DNA of 64,000 nt. It comes from Tolypeutes matacus (lineage: Eukaryota; Chordata; Mammalia; Cingulata; Chlamyphoridae). Shown here one piece after another: positions 30,561-43,030 of the stretch. A model generated the notes under the pieces. That model saw only the letters and a program-made list of their open reading frames with translations, did no database searches and was not told the origin of the DNA. Every line of letters starts with the position of its first letter. The first letter of the stretch is position 1. The stretch is from positions 38,975,342-39,039,341 of the forward strand of contig JAKSZT010053928.1 of the NCBI GenBank assembly GCA_026826555.1. Reading direction: 5' to 3'. Both the position numbers and the translations under genes were made by a program.

Positions 30561-31689
30561 AACTGTTCACTTATTAACTTTATTAAGCGCCCACTCTTAG
30601 GGACTACGAAGGATAGAAAGATGGTTCAGATACTGCATGCTCATGTTCCTTAGAGTTGAAATGTCCAGAATCCAGAATTTTTCCTCAGTTTTACCTGGAA
30701 TATTTATAATTTATATGGTACAAAAATGTTAATAAATATAAAGAATTTTAATATAAAGTGTCTGTAGATCACATGTGATACAAAAATAGTGCAGTTAGAA
30801 CATTAAACCCTCAGGGTATCCCTCTAGCCGTCATTTCTCCTCACAAGGGGAGATTTTTTAGAAACAAAGATTTCAGACTGGGATTTCAATTGGTAGTGGC
30901 CATGTATCTTTAATGAAAAGTTAGTATGTACTGCTACATCTAAAAGTCTTTACAGGAAACAAAGTTGCTTTAAGAGATAAGATTTAGTATTTTCTTTTGT
31001 TTTGTTGGTAGAACATTTTTCTTTTTTCATAGAGTGAAAAACTATTTGAATTGTGTGGAACTTATATACATTTGGAAAGTCTATAAAGTAGTCAGATCTA
31101 TGAAGGTGACAGTTTTTTTCCACATAGAAATTTTATGACCTGTATCTTTCAATTTAAGGAACACATTTGTTCTTCAAAAGCTTTCATTTTTGTCTCTTGT
31201 TGGCCATTTTCACTTATTACTATGTGTGAGGGAAAATGAAAACTCCAAAAAGAAACCTAGAATGAAAGAATAAAATCTAAAGTTTTTTTTTTTTTTTCAG
31301 GTTTATTTGGAGGGAGTTTTGGCATTTGTTTAAATATGTATATCAAATAACATCAAAACTATGTTTTTAAATTCTAATGAGTGTTATTTTGACAAAATTT
31401 GTATTGTTACATAATTTTTATTGTGAGTCATAGAAATGACAACTAGACAATGCCTTCCTACTTCTAATATTTCTCCCTAGATATGGGCTTTCATTTTTAT
31501 TGGATTTAAGTTTCTTTAAAACAGAGATCTACTGCCACATCATCTCCCAGCAATGCCCACAGTACCATTCACCCTCTAATAATACAGAAATATTTGTAGC
31601 AACCTCACTTCTCTTATTATTACTACCATACCCAGGGGGACACAGGCATGCGCATACCTTCACCGCATAATCCCTGTGCCGTTCCATCC

Positions 31690-31850
31690 TAGATGTCTCT
31701 GCTCAAAGACCTCATTGAACCCATCTGCCCCTCCTGCATTTTTGTCAGTCAACACTTATTATCCCACTAGTCTCAACTAGGGTATCATCTTGTAGGTGGC
31801 ACATAGTAAGTGAATAGTAAATATTTGTTGTCTTGAGCCCAACTGAGGAT
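31690..31850 (+). repeat. L2-like fragment
   Basis: Motifs resembling L2 near its 3' end are present: 'gatgtctctgctcaaagacc' and 'ggcacatagtaagtgaatag' followed by 'taaatatttgttg'. It is diverged. Confidence 0.45.
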
Positions 31851-31889
31851 TTTCAAAATAGAAGAATCAAATTTCATCAATGAAAAGAC

Positions 31890-31925
31890 ATATATATAGA
31901 GAGAGAGAGAAAGAGAGAGAGAGAG
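31890..31925. repeat. (TA)n(GA)n microsatellite
   Basis: A short TA tract leads into about 14 GA units with one interruption. Confidence 0.85.
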
Positions 31926-33920
31926 CATGCCTACTATATACCAGGTACTATCCTAAGCACTAGAGATTATATCAGTGAACAAAATAGACAAAACTATTAG
32001 CCTTTGTGAAGCTTAAAGTCTAAGGGGGGCAGAATATAACAAAATAAATATTTAAAATATTACATATATTAATAATGTTTAGTTCTGTTGCCTATATAAG
32101 AGAAAAACAGCAGGGAAGAGGTGTATGGAATTTTATGGAAGATTTAAAATCTGAAGTTGGGTGGCCAGAGAGAGCCTTCCTGAAAGGTGATATTTGAGCA
32201 AAAACCTGAAGTGAATGAGGGGGCTACTTTGTGGAAGTATAGGGAAAGAGAGGCCAGAGTCAACAGCAAGCTCAAATGACCTGAGGACCAGAAAGGAGCA
32301 AAGAGGCTCATTGTTGAAATGAAGTGAAGGAATCCAAGAGAAGGAGAGTATAAGCCCAAAGAGGCAAAGGGAAGGTCAGATCATGTAGGGCCTTATAGCT
32401 AATATGGGAAGACACTGGAAAGCGTTCAGCAGAAAAGCTACATGATTGTATATTTTACAGAGTAGAGTCTGCCTGCTCTTTGAGAATATTGAGAAGGGGA
32501 CAAGAACAGAAGTTGGGAGAAGAAGTAGGCTATGAGAATGATGGAGGGGAGCGATAATAGTGCTTTGGACCAGGATGTGGCCATGGGTGTGGTGAGAAGG
32601 AATTGAACATTTTATGAAGGCAGAGCAGATAGCATTTGCTGATGGTGCCCAAGAGGACACCAAGGATTTTTAGCCTGGGTAACTACAATGGGCAAACTTT
32701 AGGAAGAGTTAGTTTTAGAGGGAATATCAGGAGTCAAGTTTTGCATAAGTGAAGTTTATGATGCAGAGTGCACACCCAGGGTCAGTGTCAATTAGTGAGA
32801 CAGATGCATGGGTCTGGGATTCAGTGCTGAGGCCTGGACTGGAAATATACTTTGGGGAGTCATCTGTATATAAGCAGTATTTAAAACCCTCATTCAAACA
32901 GATCACTCCAGGAGTGAACAGATAGAATTCACCATTGGGAAGGGGATGGAGGACTGAAGCTTTTGGCACTCCAATAGGTACAGCTTGAGATGAGAAAGAA
33001 TGATGAAAGAATCCTAGGGGGAGTGGTTCCGAAGGCAGAAGTAAAACTGACAAATGTGGTACCCTAGAAGCCAAATTCAAAAAGAGTTTAATAATGGGGA
33101 GTCATTAACATATTGTAGCTGTTTCAGATTAATTTAGTTGGATTTTAAATTTGGGTCTGGTTGGAGGTCAGGTGCAACACAATGGGAAATGGAGACTGTA
33201 ATGCATGAACAAAGATAATTTGTTATTCACAGCTCCCAGAGAGAGAAATGGGTGCCATGAGGGGTTAAAGGGAAGCTGGATCAGCTCATGTGGCTCAACC
33301 TGCAGGTGGGGAGCACAGGAGCAGAGCAAGAGGGACCAGAAAGCTTATGCCTTTTTTGTGTTCCAGGGGTAGAGGTTACTAGATTTCCAGCAGAAATTAA
33401 AGATTCATCAGTTTAAAACAAAAGCACACTAAAAGGTGAAGGGACTAGGAATCCGAGGGCAGTGGGGGTGGTTAACCTACTATTAACTGGGACCAGCTGT
33501 GGGTTCTGAGTGAGGTATGTGGGTGGTGTGGGTGGTGTCTGCAGGTGCAGATTTGGACTCTGGGGGAATGTGTACCCCAGGGCTGGAGTTGCTTATTGAC
33601 TAGACCCAAGGTCAGTGTTGAGGCAAGTGGCTTAGTCAAAGTAAGATGGATGCTGAAGCAGCACATAAAAAATTTAGATAGTTATGAGAGTAGGTCACAC
33701 ATCTATCCAATAAAAACAAAAACAAGACTAAAATGTGACAGGATTTAGCCACATAGAGGTCATTGTTGACTTTAATTAGGGGTCAGGCAAAAAATTTTCC
33801 TGGATTAAATTCAAGAAAAAATGACAGGAGAGAAATCAAAGACTTTATAAAGACTATAAAGGAGTTTTGCTGTAAAAAATGGAGAAAAATGGGCAATGCC
33901 TGGAGGGGAATTAAAGTCAG
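31926..33920 (+). repeat. Long ancient mammalian repeat, interrupted
   Basis: This is the best-preserved copy of the recurrent old family in the window. It opens with 'ccaggtactatcctaagcac', continues through 'ggtcagatcatgtagggcct', 'tacatgattgtatattttac' and 'accaaggatttttagcctgg', and reaches about 33100. The family's later part (AGCCACATAGAGGTCATTG ... GGAGTTTTGCTGTAAA) resumes at about 33695-33920. The interval 33105-33690 does not belong to it and looks like an insertion. Open frames of about 70-117 codons inside are by-products of purine-rich repeat sequence. Confidence 0.55.
33105..33690. other. Unclassified segment inside the ancient repeat
   Basis: It is relatively G-rich with tandem GTGGGTGGT units near 33520. 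It separates two parts of an older repeat, so it probably inserted there. I see no LTR termini, poly(A) tail or SINE promoter boxes that would classify it. Confidence 0.35.
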
Positions 33921-33951
<31 letters not shown>

Positions 33952-33985
33952 ATATATATAAACACACACACAAACACAAGCACAT
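33919..33985. repeat. Compound microsatellite (TC)n(TA)n(CA)n
   Basis: About 14 TC units, then about six TA units, then CA units with one AA interruption. It lies at the junction of the ancient repeat and the next element, a common place for slippage. Confidence 0.9.
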
Positions 33986-33987
33986 AT

Positions 33988-34278
33988 ATAGTAGTAGTAG
34001 GGTTCTCCAGAGAAACTGAGGAGTAGATGTCATAGTCTTGAAGCAGAATTTCTTCTTCCACTGGAATCCCAGTTATTTGCTACTAAGGACTTGGACTGAC
34101 TGGATGAGGCCCATCCACATTATCAATGTAATCTACACCTATCTAAAGTCAGCTGATATTAGATCCTAATCCCATCTATAAAATGTTTATAGGAATCTCT
34201 AGACCAGTTTTTTTTTTTTTAATCAAACAGCTGGAAAGCACAACCTAGCAAGGCTGACAAATAAGATTAACCATCACA
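33988..34278 (+). repeat. Mammalian interspersed repeat ('agggttctccagagaaac' type)
   Basis: It opens with 'agggttctccagagaaactg' and closes with 'gacaaataagattaaccatc' followed by CA repeats. The middle carries 'gactggatgaggcccatcca'. I recognise this as a widespread mammalian repeat but do not assign the family name with confidence. Confidence 0.6.
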
Positions 34279-36424
34279 CGCACACACACATATATATTTT
34301 AAGATGCAGGAAATAGAGCATGTTTTTATTATGGGGAGAATAATCAGGTAAAGATCTCTTTACTGCAATTCTAAAACAGTAATAGTGGAGAAAGAAAGAA
34401 GGATTTGTGAGTACTTACAGAGATGCTATTCATCTTGGGGTATGCACTTCCCCCGTATAAAAGAGCGGAGGCTGAAACAGAAGCAGCTTTGCTTTCATTT
34501 TTCTAAGAAACAAGGCAATACAAGTTCTTTAGCAAACAGAGCTGCCTAGATGAATGTTGGCAGATAATAGGCTTGAAGAACTGACTGTATGAACAAGCAT
34601 TCCAGTTGTAGATCTGGAAAATGGATTTACTACCCCCATGTGGAGAGAGTGGGAGTAAAGTTAATTTACTCACAAGGTCACTGGGCAAACATTAGGTCTG
34701 GACGGCTCACCTCATTCAAGAATCAATTCAACAATTAAAAACTCAACATGAGGTCGATGGAAAAATATTGTATATATTACAAGAAAAAGGGAAAAGCCTA
34801 TTATAAGAGCATAAATGAAAAACATAGCTATACAATCTGCTTACTGCATTTACCTTTAGAAAAGTTTCAGTATCTTGAAAATAAATGTAAGGTGTCTTGG
34901 ACTTTTTTTTCATTAAGGAGAAAAAAAGTTGACATGGAAAAAAAAAACACCAGAAAGACTGGGAAAAAATGATTAAAAGGCAGTTACATCATTAAAATTT
35001 GCATTCAATAGTTATTTATTTGATTAAGAAAATCAAATCAGTGGTAAAAAAGAAAAAGATGAAAAAGTTTTCAAAATGCAGGAAAAAAGCAAAAGTAAGT
35101 TAAAGTAAGGACTTATAAAGAGAAGAGATATTATGGAGCAAAGTTTAAAATACATGCTAAAATTTAGAGAATTTCTGAGCAAGAAAGCAGAACAAAAGAG
35201 ATGCAAAGATCAAAACCATAATTGAAGGAGTAATTTATGTGAAATCGGTAAAACAACCTCATTGTGCAGGTAGAAATGACTTCCCAAGTTCAGGAAGGTG
35301 GGCAGGGTAGGAGAAAAGAAAATCACACTTACATTATTCTGTTATTTTGATTTAACATGTAATTTTTTTTTATCAGATTGCATATAAATTTAAAAAAATA
35401 ATGCTGGTGTGAGACTTCTCTGCAATCTCAAATTACAAGTGAAAAAAAAAATTACACAGTTTTTGTGATTCCAAAATGTTATGATAGTGAATTTGCCATC
35501 CACATATAAAAGCAACACGGAGCTAACCTGAGTATAAGGTATGCTAGGGCTAAGAACATTTAGCACCTTTTATTCTTTGGGGGAAAAAATAAAAGGATAA
35601 TACTTTTAGTAAATGAATTGAAAGAAATTAAAGGTAAACATCGAGAATGATGAAGTCTGCACAGTGAATATCAAAACATTTTAAATATATCATTATAAAT
35701 ATTTAAATTTCCTTGTCCATACTGATTTTCATCAGCACTTATAATCACATAATAATTTTGGCTAATATTTACTTTTCAATATTATTTTTGTATATATCTC
35801 ATATTCTCTTTCAAAATTAGAAGAGAAAAACTTAAAAAAATTTTTTTGAATCTTCTGAAAAGGTATAACCAAAAGGATTCAACTCTTAATATTACATTGC
35901 TTCTGAAATCATGTCAATTCAGGCACTCAGTGTTTTGAAAATAGCAGTATGGCAGAACTCCAGGACATTTCTTATAATACATATTATTGCTTCTTGCCCA
36001 TAGCAAGAACAAATTCTCCATGTGGTCAAAAATAAGATAGCACTGTTCGTTTTTATGGTTTACTTCTTCATTTCAAGCACAAACTAGGAGTATCTTGCTG
36101 TAAGCATTTTATGCCCAACTTTTCTCTTTTTTTCCTTAAAAATTTTTTTCCCAATTTGGTTAGATTTATATGGGCACCTATTTCTTATTTGTCTGTTTTG
36201 GGGAAAATGGCTTTCCAAAAAATGTTCTCCTTTCTCTGATCATCTGTGTATGTGTGTATTTACATTTCTCATGTTACTCTATGATTTTCCATGGTATTTT
36301 TTGATATAGGCTAGAATTGACTCCTCATCTGTGTATGGCCTTTGGACAACAAACATATTTCTGTGAATGCTGAAATTCACAATGGGAATGCTGCCTGCTA
36401 TTCTCCATAGCTCCTTTAAATTTA

Positions 36425-36560
36425 TGTCTGTTTCTCTCCAACAGACTATAAATTTCTTCAAGTAGAGATTGTGTCTGATTTATCTATTTAGCCCCAAAAG
36501 CTAGCATGCATTCTGCATGTAATATTTGCTTCATTAACATTTGCTGAAGAATTAATGTTT
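36425..36560 (+). repeat. L2-type 3' end
   Basis: The motif order 'agactataaatttcttcaag', 'agagattgtgtctgatttat', 'cattaacatttgctgaagaa' is the diverged L2 3' end (compare 'gggcagggactgtgtctg' in well-preserved copies). Confidence 0.55.
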
Positions 36561-37459
36561 TGGCTCCTATATTATGAGTTATGAGATCCTATGATTTTGA
36601 TCATCTTTTTATCATCATGTAATAGCACATCTTACTTCTTTAATAAATTTTTGAAGAATGCAAGAATCAGAAAAATAGAAATATGATTCATTTTACCATT
36701 ATTTTTGGCCTTCTTATAACACTGCTTTAGGGTGTTTCATGAGTGTTTTGGAATTCAGGTTAACTATCTCTCTTTCTGCATAAAGACCTGGCTAGGCTTA
36801 AAACACCATCTTAACTTGTTTGGAAAATTCATTTTATACACTTTGTTCATTCTTCTCCTTGCCTTGTGTGTTTGTTACTTTTATTGTGACTTTCTCCCTC
36901 AATAGTGGACAGGGAATAAGAGGGAATTAGAGAAAAGTTAGTCCCTGCCCTTGTGGGCTTCTGAATGTATATAAGGAAAGAGATGAGGCATGAAGAAATA
37001 TGGCCTGTTCTTTGGGATTTGAGTTGGGTAAATAGTAGTTGTGGAGGAATATTGGCCAATAATATTAGACATTCAAATAATTCTGAGGAACATGGTGTAC
37101 TTAACCAAAAGTTTGAAATTCATTCTATAAGTGTTAGGGATCACTGAAAATGTTTGAGGATTGGAATATCATATGTATATCATATGTATTTTTCAGAAAG
37201 TCCTTGCTGACATGCTGGTTTGCTAGAAATAGAGATCATGGATTTGGAAGAAAAAAAAAAGATGTTTTAAAATGGATCCCAATATGTAATTTAAAGGAGG
37301 AAAAGAGGGTTTTTCTTTCCTTTTCAATTAAAAAATATGGCTAGTAAGTTTTCTGGAAAATAGTGCATTAAAAAGAGCCAAGTGTTAGAAGAATTTATCT
37401 AAGTTTGCAGCATGTTTTATTGTTGTATTTTAATTTGTTTATTCTACCTGCATCTTGTT

Positions 37460-37545
37460 TCTTATATTGATATGGAAATATTGATAGCATCTACCTCATA
37501 AGATTGTTTGGAGGAATAAAGAATGTAACAGACGTAAAAAATTTA
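37460..37545 (+). repeat. MIR-like fragment
   Basis: 'gatagcatctacctcataag' followed by 'attgtttggaggaataaaga' matches the central-to-3' MIR pattern. It is a short fragment. Confidence 0.45.
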
Positions 37546-39547
37546 GAATTGTTTCTGCAATAGAGTAAACACTATTAAAAAAGGGAAAATCTTAATGCCT
37601 TTGCAATACATCAGACATAAAATGATCAGAACCTGGATTAATTTGGGCTTCTGGGAGTCTAAAGATGAAAAATAAGTGTATATTTTTAAAGAAGTGATTG
37701 GTGTTAGAAATATAGCAAAATCTGGCATAAACTCAAGTTGCATAGTGCAATGACAGTGAAAGTAAGAGCAACTGGGAAAGGAACTGGAAAAAGTGAAGCC
37801 CAGCTCAAGTCCTATTGGGAGATACCAGAGAACAAAAGGGCAGTGTGTTTGCCCCATTACCTTTAGAAAAAACACTCAGGAACTAGCTTTAGAAATATTT
37901 TCCAAAGTAGATTTTTAAAATGCAGAAGAATGCAAAATGAATATATAATACCAAAGAGGCATTCATTAAGAGGATGATCTGAATTGGGCATTTCATCATT
38001 TTCTTTGGTTTTATAATCATAAAGTGTAATTATTTTATTAAAAGTTCAGCATTATTTCCCCAGTCTTTAGGGTGAGAAATGCATAAGAAAATGTACAAGT
38101 TCTAGACAAGCCTTTGTTAAGGCTTTTGGGAGGAAGATAATGAGTTCTGTTTCTGTCACAGATTTTAAAAGGGAAGAATTAATCCTCTATATTTCAACAA
38201 CTAATTAAGGTCTTGATTTCTCAAAATATTGGCCTCACAGAGGGAGACTACATTCTTTGCTCTTCACTGGTCCTTGCTGTCAGGCTGATTGGTACTTCTC
38301 CATGTGGACTAGTGGCCTTGTGGCCTTTTAGAGAATATTTGAGAAAAGCCCAAGTAAGTTGACATGGGTGATTTCAAACATATCACAACTTTTCAGCAGG
38401 GGTACTGAGCAAATCAACTTTAGCAGCTTGTTTGTCCACATTTCAAAAGTCAGGTCATTGCATGTCCCTGATTTGTTTCCTGCCCCTTGGTACATTTTCA
38501 ACGGACAATATATGAAATGTGCATGTCTTTTGGAGCAGTAAAGGCCAAGAAAACTTGTCACATCAATATCTATCATTTATGATCCCAGGTAACAAGTTGT
38601 AGCTTGTTGTAGCTTTCACCATGCTAGTCATGCCATGGGGACAAAGGGAACACAGTATCACATTTATCTGTACAAGCTTAAACTCCAGTTTGTGCCTTGA
38701 GAATAAAAGTGGCACTGCTTAATAATAAACAATCATTGCATAGTTGTATATTGGGAGGGTATTGCTATGGAGTGTTAATATATTCACATTATTTTCCCTT
38801 GTTTTGGAACAGTCTTGGCTTTTAATCTAATCAATGCATGAGAACAACCTAAGAAACCAAATACAATTCCTTTCAGTGAGAAATGTCTGATTGGTTACTA
38901 GTCTACTAGCTAAAAGCATGTTCTTATGAAAAGTGCTATACATTCTTTATATAATAGGGTGTGGCACATGTATATGCTTCTATACATGTAGATGTATTCA
39001 TATGGATTTAACCATGCCTCCTCCATGCCTTCATGCAATCATTTATTTGTCAAGCTGCAAACATAGATTGATTGGCCAAACATATATGTAGAACACATAC
39101 CAGATACTGTACAAGACATGAGGGAATACAAAAATGAATAATATATAATTCCTACCTTTTACTCACAACCTAGCATAGACAGAAGCAAGTTGATCAAATA
39201 TTTTACTTATTTATATATGTTTTTATATATTCATTATATATTGCATATATATTTATGTTATCATATGTATTTGCTTACCATTGCCCTCAGAATAACACTT
39301 TTTTCTACTTTATGAATCAACTTTTAGACCATTACCTGCATAACCTTCTCACCTTGAGTCTAAAAAAAGTAATTTAGTACTCAGATTAGGAAAGAAATGT
39401 GTGTCAATAGACTTCTTTTATCATAAGATTTCCTATGTTCTTATAAATGTTAACTCTGGTGAGTTTGTGACTAATTAAAATATTTATGCAGGAAAGACAA
39501 ATTTGTTAATTCATACTGCTGTTTGGTTTTTAAACAACTAAAATTCC

Positions 39548-39569
39548 AAAAAAAAAAAAAAAAAAAAAA
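39548..39569. repeat. A-run (about 22 bp)
   Basis: This uninterrupted adenine run has no recognisable retroposon body on either side. It is either a remnant tail or simple slippage. Confidence 0.85.
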
Positions 39570-41489
39570 TGTCCAAAGTGCAGATCCTAGATTTTGAGGA
39601 AACCTGAATGTAGTAATTTGGAAGTTGAAATTGACATTAATTTCACGGTCTCTTTATCAGTTGTAAATTGCTTTTTTCTAAAAGATTTTGGTGTTACCTT
39701 TTGTTGGATATATGAGAATTATCAAGAGGTCTTATAACTAGAACAAGGGCTGTGCCGAAATGCCAGAAATGGAATAACCATTTGTATATCAGATTCATTT
39801 CCCAATGATCCAGACTATAAACTAAACAGTGCCTAGCATCAGTCTTTCAGCACACAAATGCTGCAACTGAAAGTAAATTAAATCTTAAAGAATTAGATGT
39901 TCTATATTGTATTATAAATACATTCACACACTCAAGGCCTTGGAAATAACGTCTTCTAGTATCCTACCATTGCACCAAATTTGTATAGGGTGAATATACC
40001 TTGAACAATACTTACTTACTGCAGTTGGAATTCTCAACATAATTTGTTTCAGGTACCACTACATAAACCTTAAGAAGAAGAAAGACCTTTATTAGGTTCT
40101 TTAGAGAAAAGTTCTTATATTTTTACTCTTATTTTGTGCTTTAAAACATAAAACATTCAGTTATGTTTATGAAATAGCATTCAGTTATTTTGTCTGTATA
40201 GAATGAAGCATTCAATTTTACTGTGATTTGCCCCCTATGACTGTGTTTTGACTTCAAGATTTTTAACCAATTTTGGAATTGACCATTCGTTTTAGAATTG
40301 GCCATTCATTTTGGCATCTCGTAGGTGCCAGATTTCTACTGGTATTGCAACTTTCCATACCCACCTTTAGCTATAGAATTATAACTACTGCTTCTAATAT
40401 AAGAGACTACTTTTATGTCTTCATTTATATCGACCATATTATTTCATACTAATTTTATGATTGTTCCTCTTCCCTATCAGTTGACGCATGTAACACATTC
40501 AGTTGAGTAGAAATGTCTGTTTCTGCTAAAAAAAAATCATTATGCCATTCACATTTGCTTTCAATAATATTTCTTGGAGAGTATCTAGATGGTAAAATTT
40601 TTCCTTCCTTGGAGGTCTCATCTTTTTATAGTCATTCATTCATTTCATACTTTAGTGGTCCTTTCTTCTCGAAAGGCCTGTACAGAATTCTGAACTAAAC
40701 CACCCAAACTTAACAAACTTCCTTTTATGTATACATTCATGGCAAATTAGTTTCATCTTTTCTTTTACATTTTTTTTCTTAAAATAAATCACTTTAAATA
40801 ATCCATTTTATTAATGGCCCCCTTTCTTCCATTGACACATTGAAACATCTCAATAAATTCTACCTTTCCTAAAGTAATTGTTGGTCAGAATTTATTGATC
40901 ATTTCATTATTTCTTGACTTCATTACATTAACACTTCTCAGAAATCAAGGACTCTTTCTGGCTAATAGAAATTATGATACAAAGCAGTATGTTAAAAAAA
41001 AAAACAACAACTGAGTGAAATAAAGGGTACATTCCTGTGTATGTTCAATTTGTATTATTTGAGTCATAATAAGGGTTATTGTTTTACATTTCAGATGAAT
41101 TTATAGATGGTGGATCTTTAAATAAATATTAGATGAATGGACAGTTATTTGGGAGTACCATTAAAATTTGAAGTTTATATCAAGAAGGTTATTAGTACTC
41201 TTCAATATTATTTCCCTCACTATCATTGCCAAAGACAGAATATTGGGTATCACTGACAACAAGTTTGAAACAATGTGGTAATTCTTACAATTTTACCAAA
41301 AAAAAAATGTATTCACTCAGAATAAATTTTTACTTTCTTATTAAGCGGCTGTTTCTGTTCTGGCCATGAGGGAGTGAAAAAGAGGATTTCTTCCTACTAC
41401 TAAATTGAATTGAAAGGTTCATAACATTGTTTTAGTAAACATGATAAAATAAGAACCCTAAATTTTATTTCTACCACTTATTATTAGTG

Positions 41490-41650
41490 CTGTCCTTGGG
41501 CAAATTATTGGAACATTCACGTTCTTGGTTTGTTTATGATGAATAAGTCCTACTAAAAAGATATTGTAGGGGTTAAATAAAATAGTGTATTTTTGTATGG
41601 GAGCACTTATCATGGGATCTGGCCCAAAGTTCAACAAATGTTAATTGAAC
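41490..41650 (+). repeat. MIR-like fragment
   Basis: 'cttgggcaaattattggaac', then 'attgtaggggttaaataaaa', then 'gggatctggcccaaagttca' follows MIR order, heavily diverged. Confidence 0.45.
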
Positions 41651-42914
41651 CTTATGTAAAAATTCTAAAAGAATGTCAGGGGAGGAACTTTTGAAGCATA
41701 TTATAAAACTTAAGAATTATTATATACACATGAAATAATTTTATCTAAGAAGATCATGAAACAATAGCATGAATAGTCGATTTAAAGTAAAATTAACAAA
41801 CAACTAAATAAATACCAAACATCTGTCCCAAATGCAAAGTTATTTTCTGCATGTTTTAGTTTTATTGCCTGCAAGGAGAGGGGGCATAAAAGGTTCTGAG
41901 GGATGCATAGGGTGTAAAGCTTTGAATTTAGGAGTACCATGTAAATGCATGCGTGATCTTAATACCGAAAGAGTAAAATTCACAGAATCAAACTGTAAGA
42001 AGTATTTCATAAGTGACTTTCAGTTGTTCTAATTTTTGTCACTATATGGAAATTCTATTGCCTACATCTGGTGCACAAAATGTTATCATATTTTTCATTT
42101 TTATTGGGTGAATTTTTTGGAGCACTGATAGATGCATGACACCATGAAGAAGTTTTCCAAGGCTTCTTTAATTCCCTTGTGCAATATATTTGTTTTACTG
42201 TGTGAAAAAGAAAAGGATATATAAAAGATTTTTCATTCTGAATGTCTCCATCACCATTGTTAATAAGGGCACCCTGGCACATATATATAGAAGATTCAAT
42301 TTCAAATTGCTTTAAGGTTCACCTTTGAATTTCATTTTGGTCAGGAAAATCCCATGACCTTTAAATTTGTTGGGAAATAAAAGGGAGTAGATATTAATCA
42401 CATTATTTTATTTTGAAATCCTCCCAAAGCAAGCGACTCTGGTCCACATTTCTGCAAAATGACAAGAAGAGTTCATATATGTTTATCGTTGCTACAGTGA
42501 ATGACAATCCTAAGATTTTAATATACCTTCACTATTTTATATATAATATCAATACATTTTATAATAATCACTCTACTACTCCTGGGCTATAATTATTTTA
42601 GACAGTTTAATTACAAGTCTTATATTTGTGCTACTAAATGTAATATTGTCCCTTTTTAAGGTTATATTTTATCTTCTTATATGAGCCAAACTTATTTTGA
42701 TATCTTGAAAGTGGTTATTGTGTTTCCTACTAATATATGCTACACTTTGCCTTTACACAAGAATCTTCTCCTACGTTACAGAAAATTACAATTGAAAAGA
42801 GAATATTGTAGCTATACAAAAATTGCACAGACTGCTAAAGGACAGGATATATTATCAAATCTTGTGTTTCATATGATAGCATTCAGTTGGGAATTAGTTA
42901 ATGAAAAATAAACC

Positions 42915-43030
42915 CACTCAGTTTTTCAGACACTATGTGAAGAACTTCCACCTATGTTATTTTATTTAATCTTCTCAATAATCATACTGGGCATGCACCT
43001 TATTACTATCCTACAAATAAAAAGTTAATT
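42915..43030 (-). repeat. MIR-like fragment (reverse)
   Basis: 'cacctatgttattttattta', then 'atcttctcaataatcatact', then 'ttattactatcctacaaata' fits reverse-strand MIR. Confidence 0.45.

Noticed and set aside
32727..33080. 117-codon minus-strand open frame
   Set aside because: It lies within the ancient repeat at 31926-33920. The purine-rich plus strand produces long reverse frames without stop codons.
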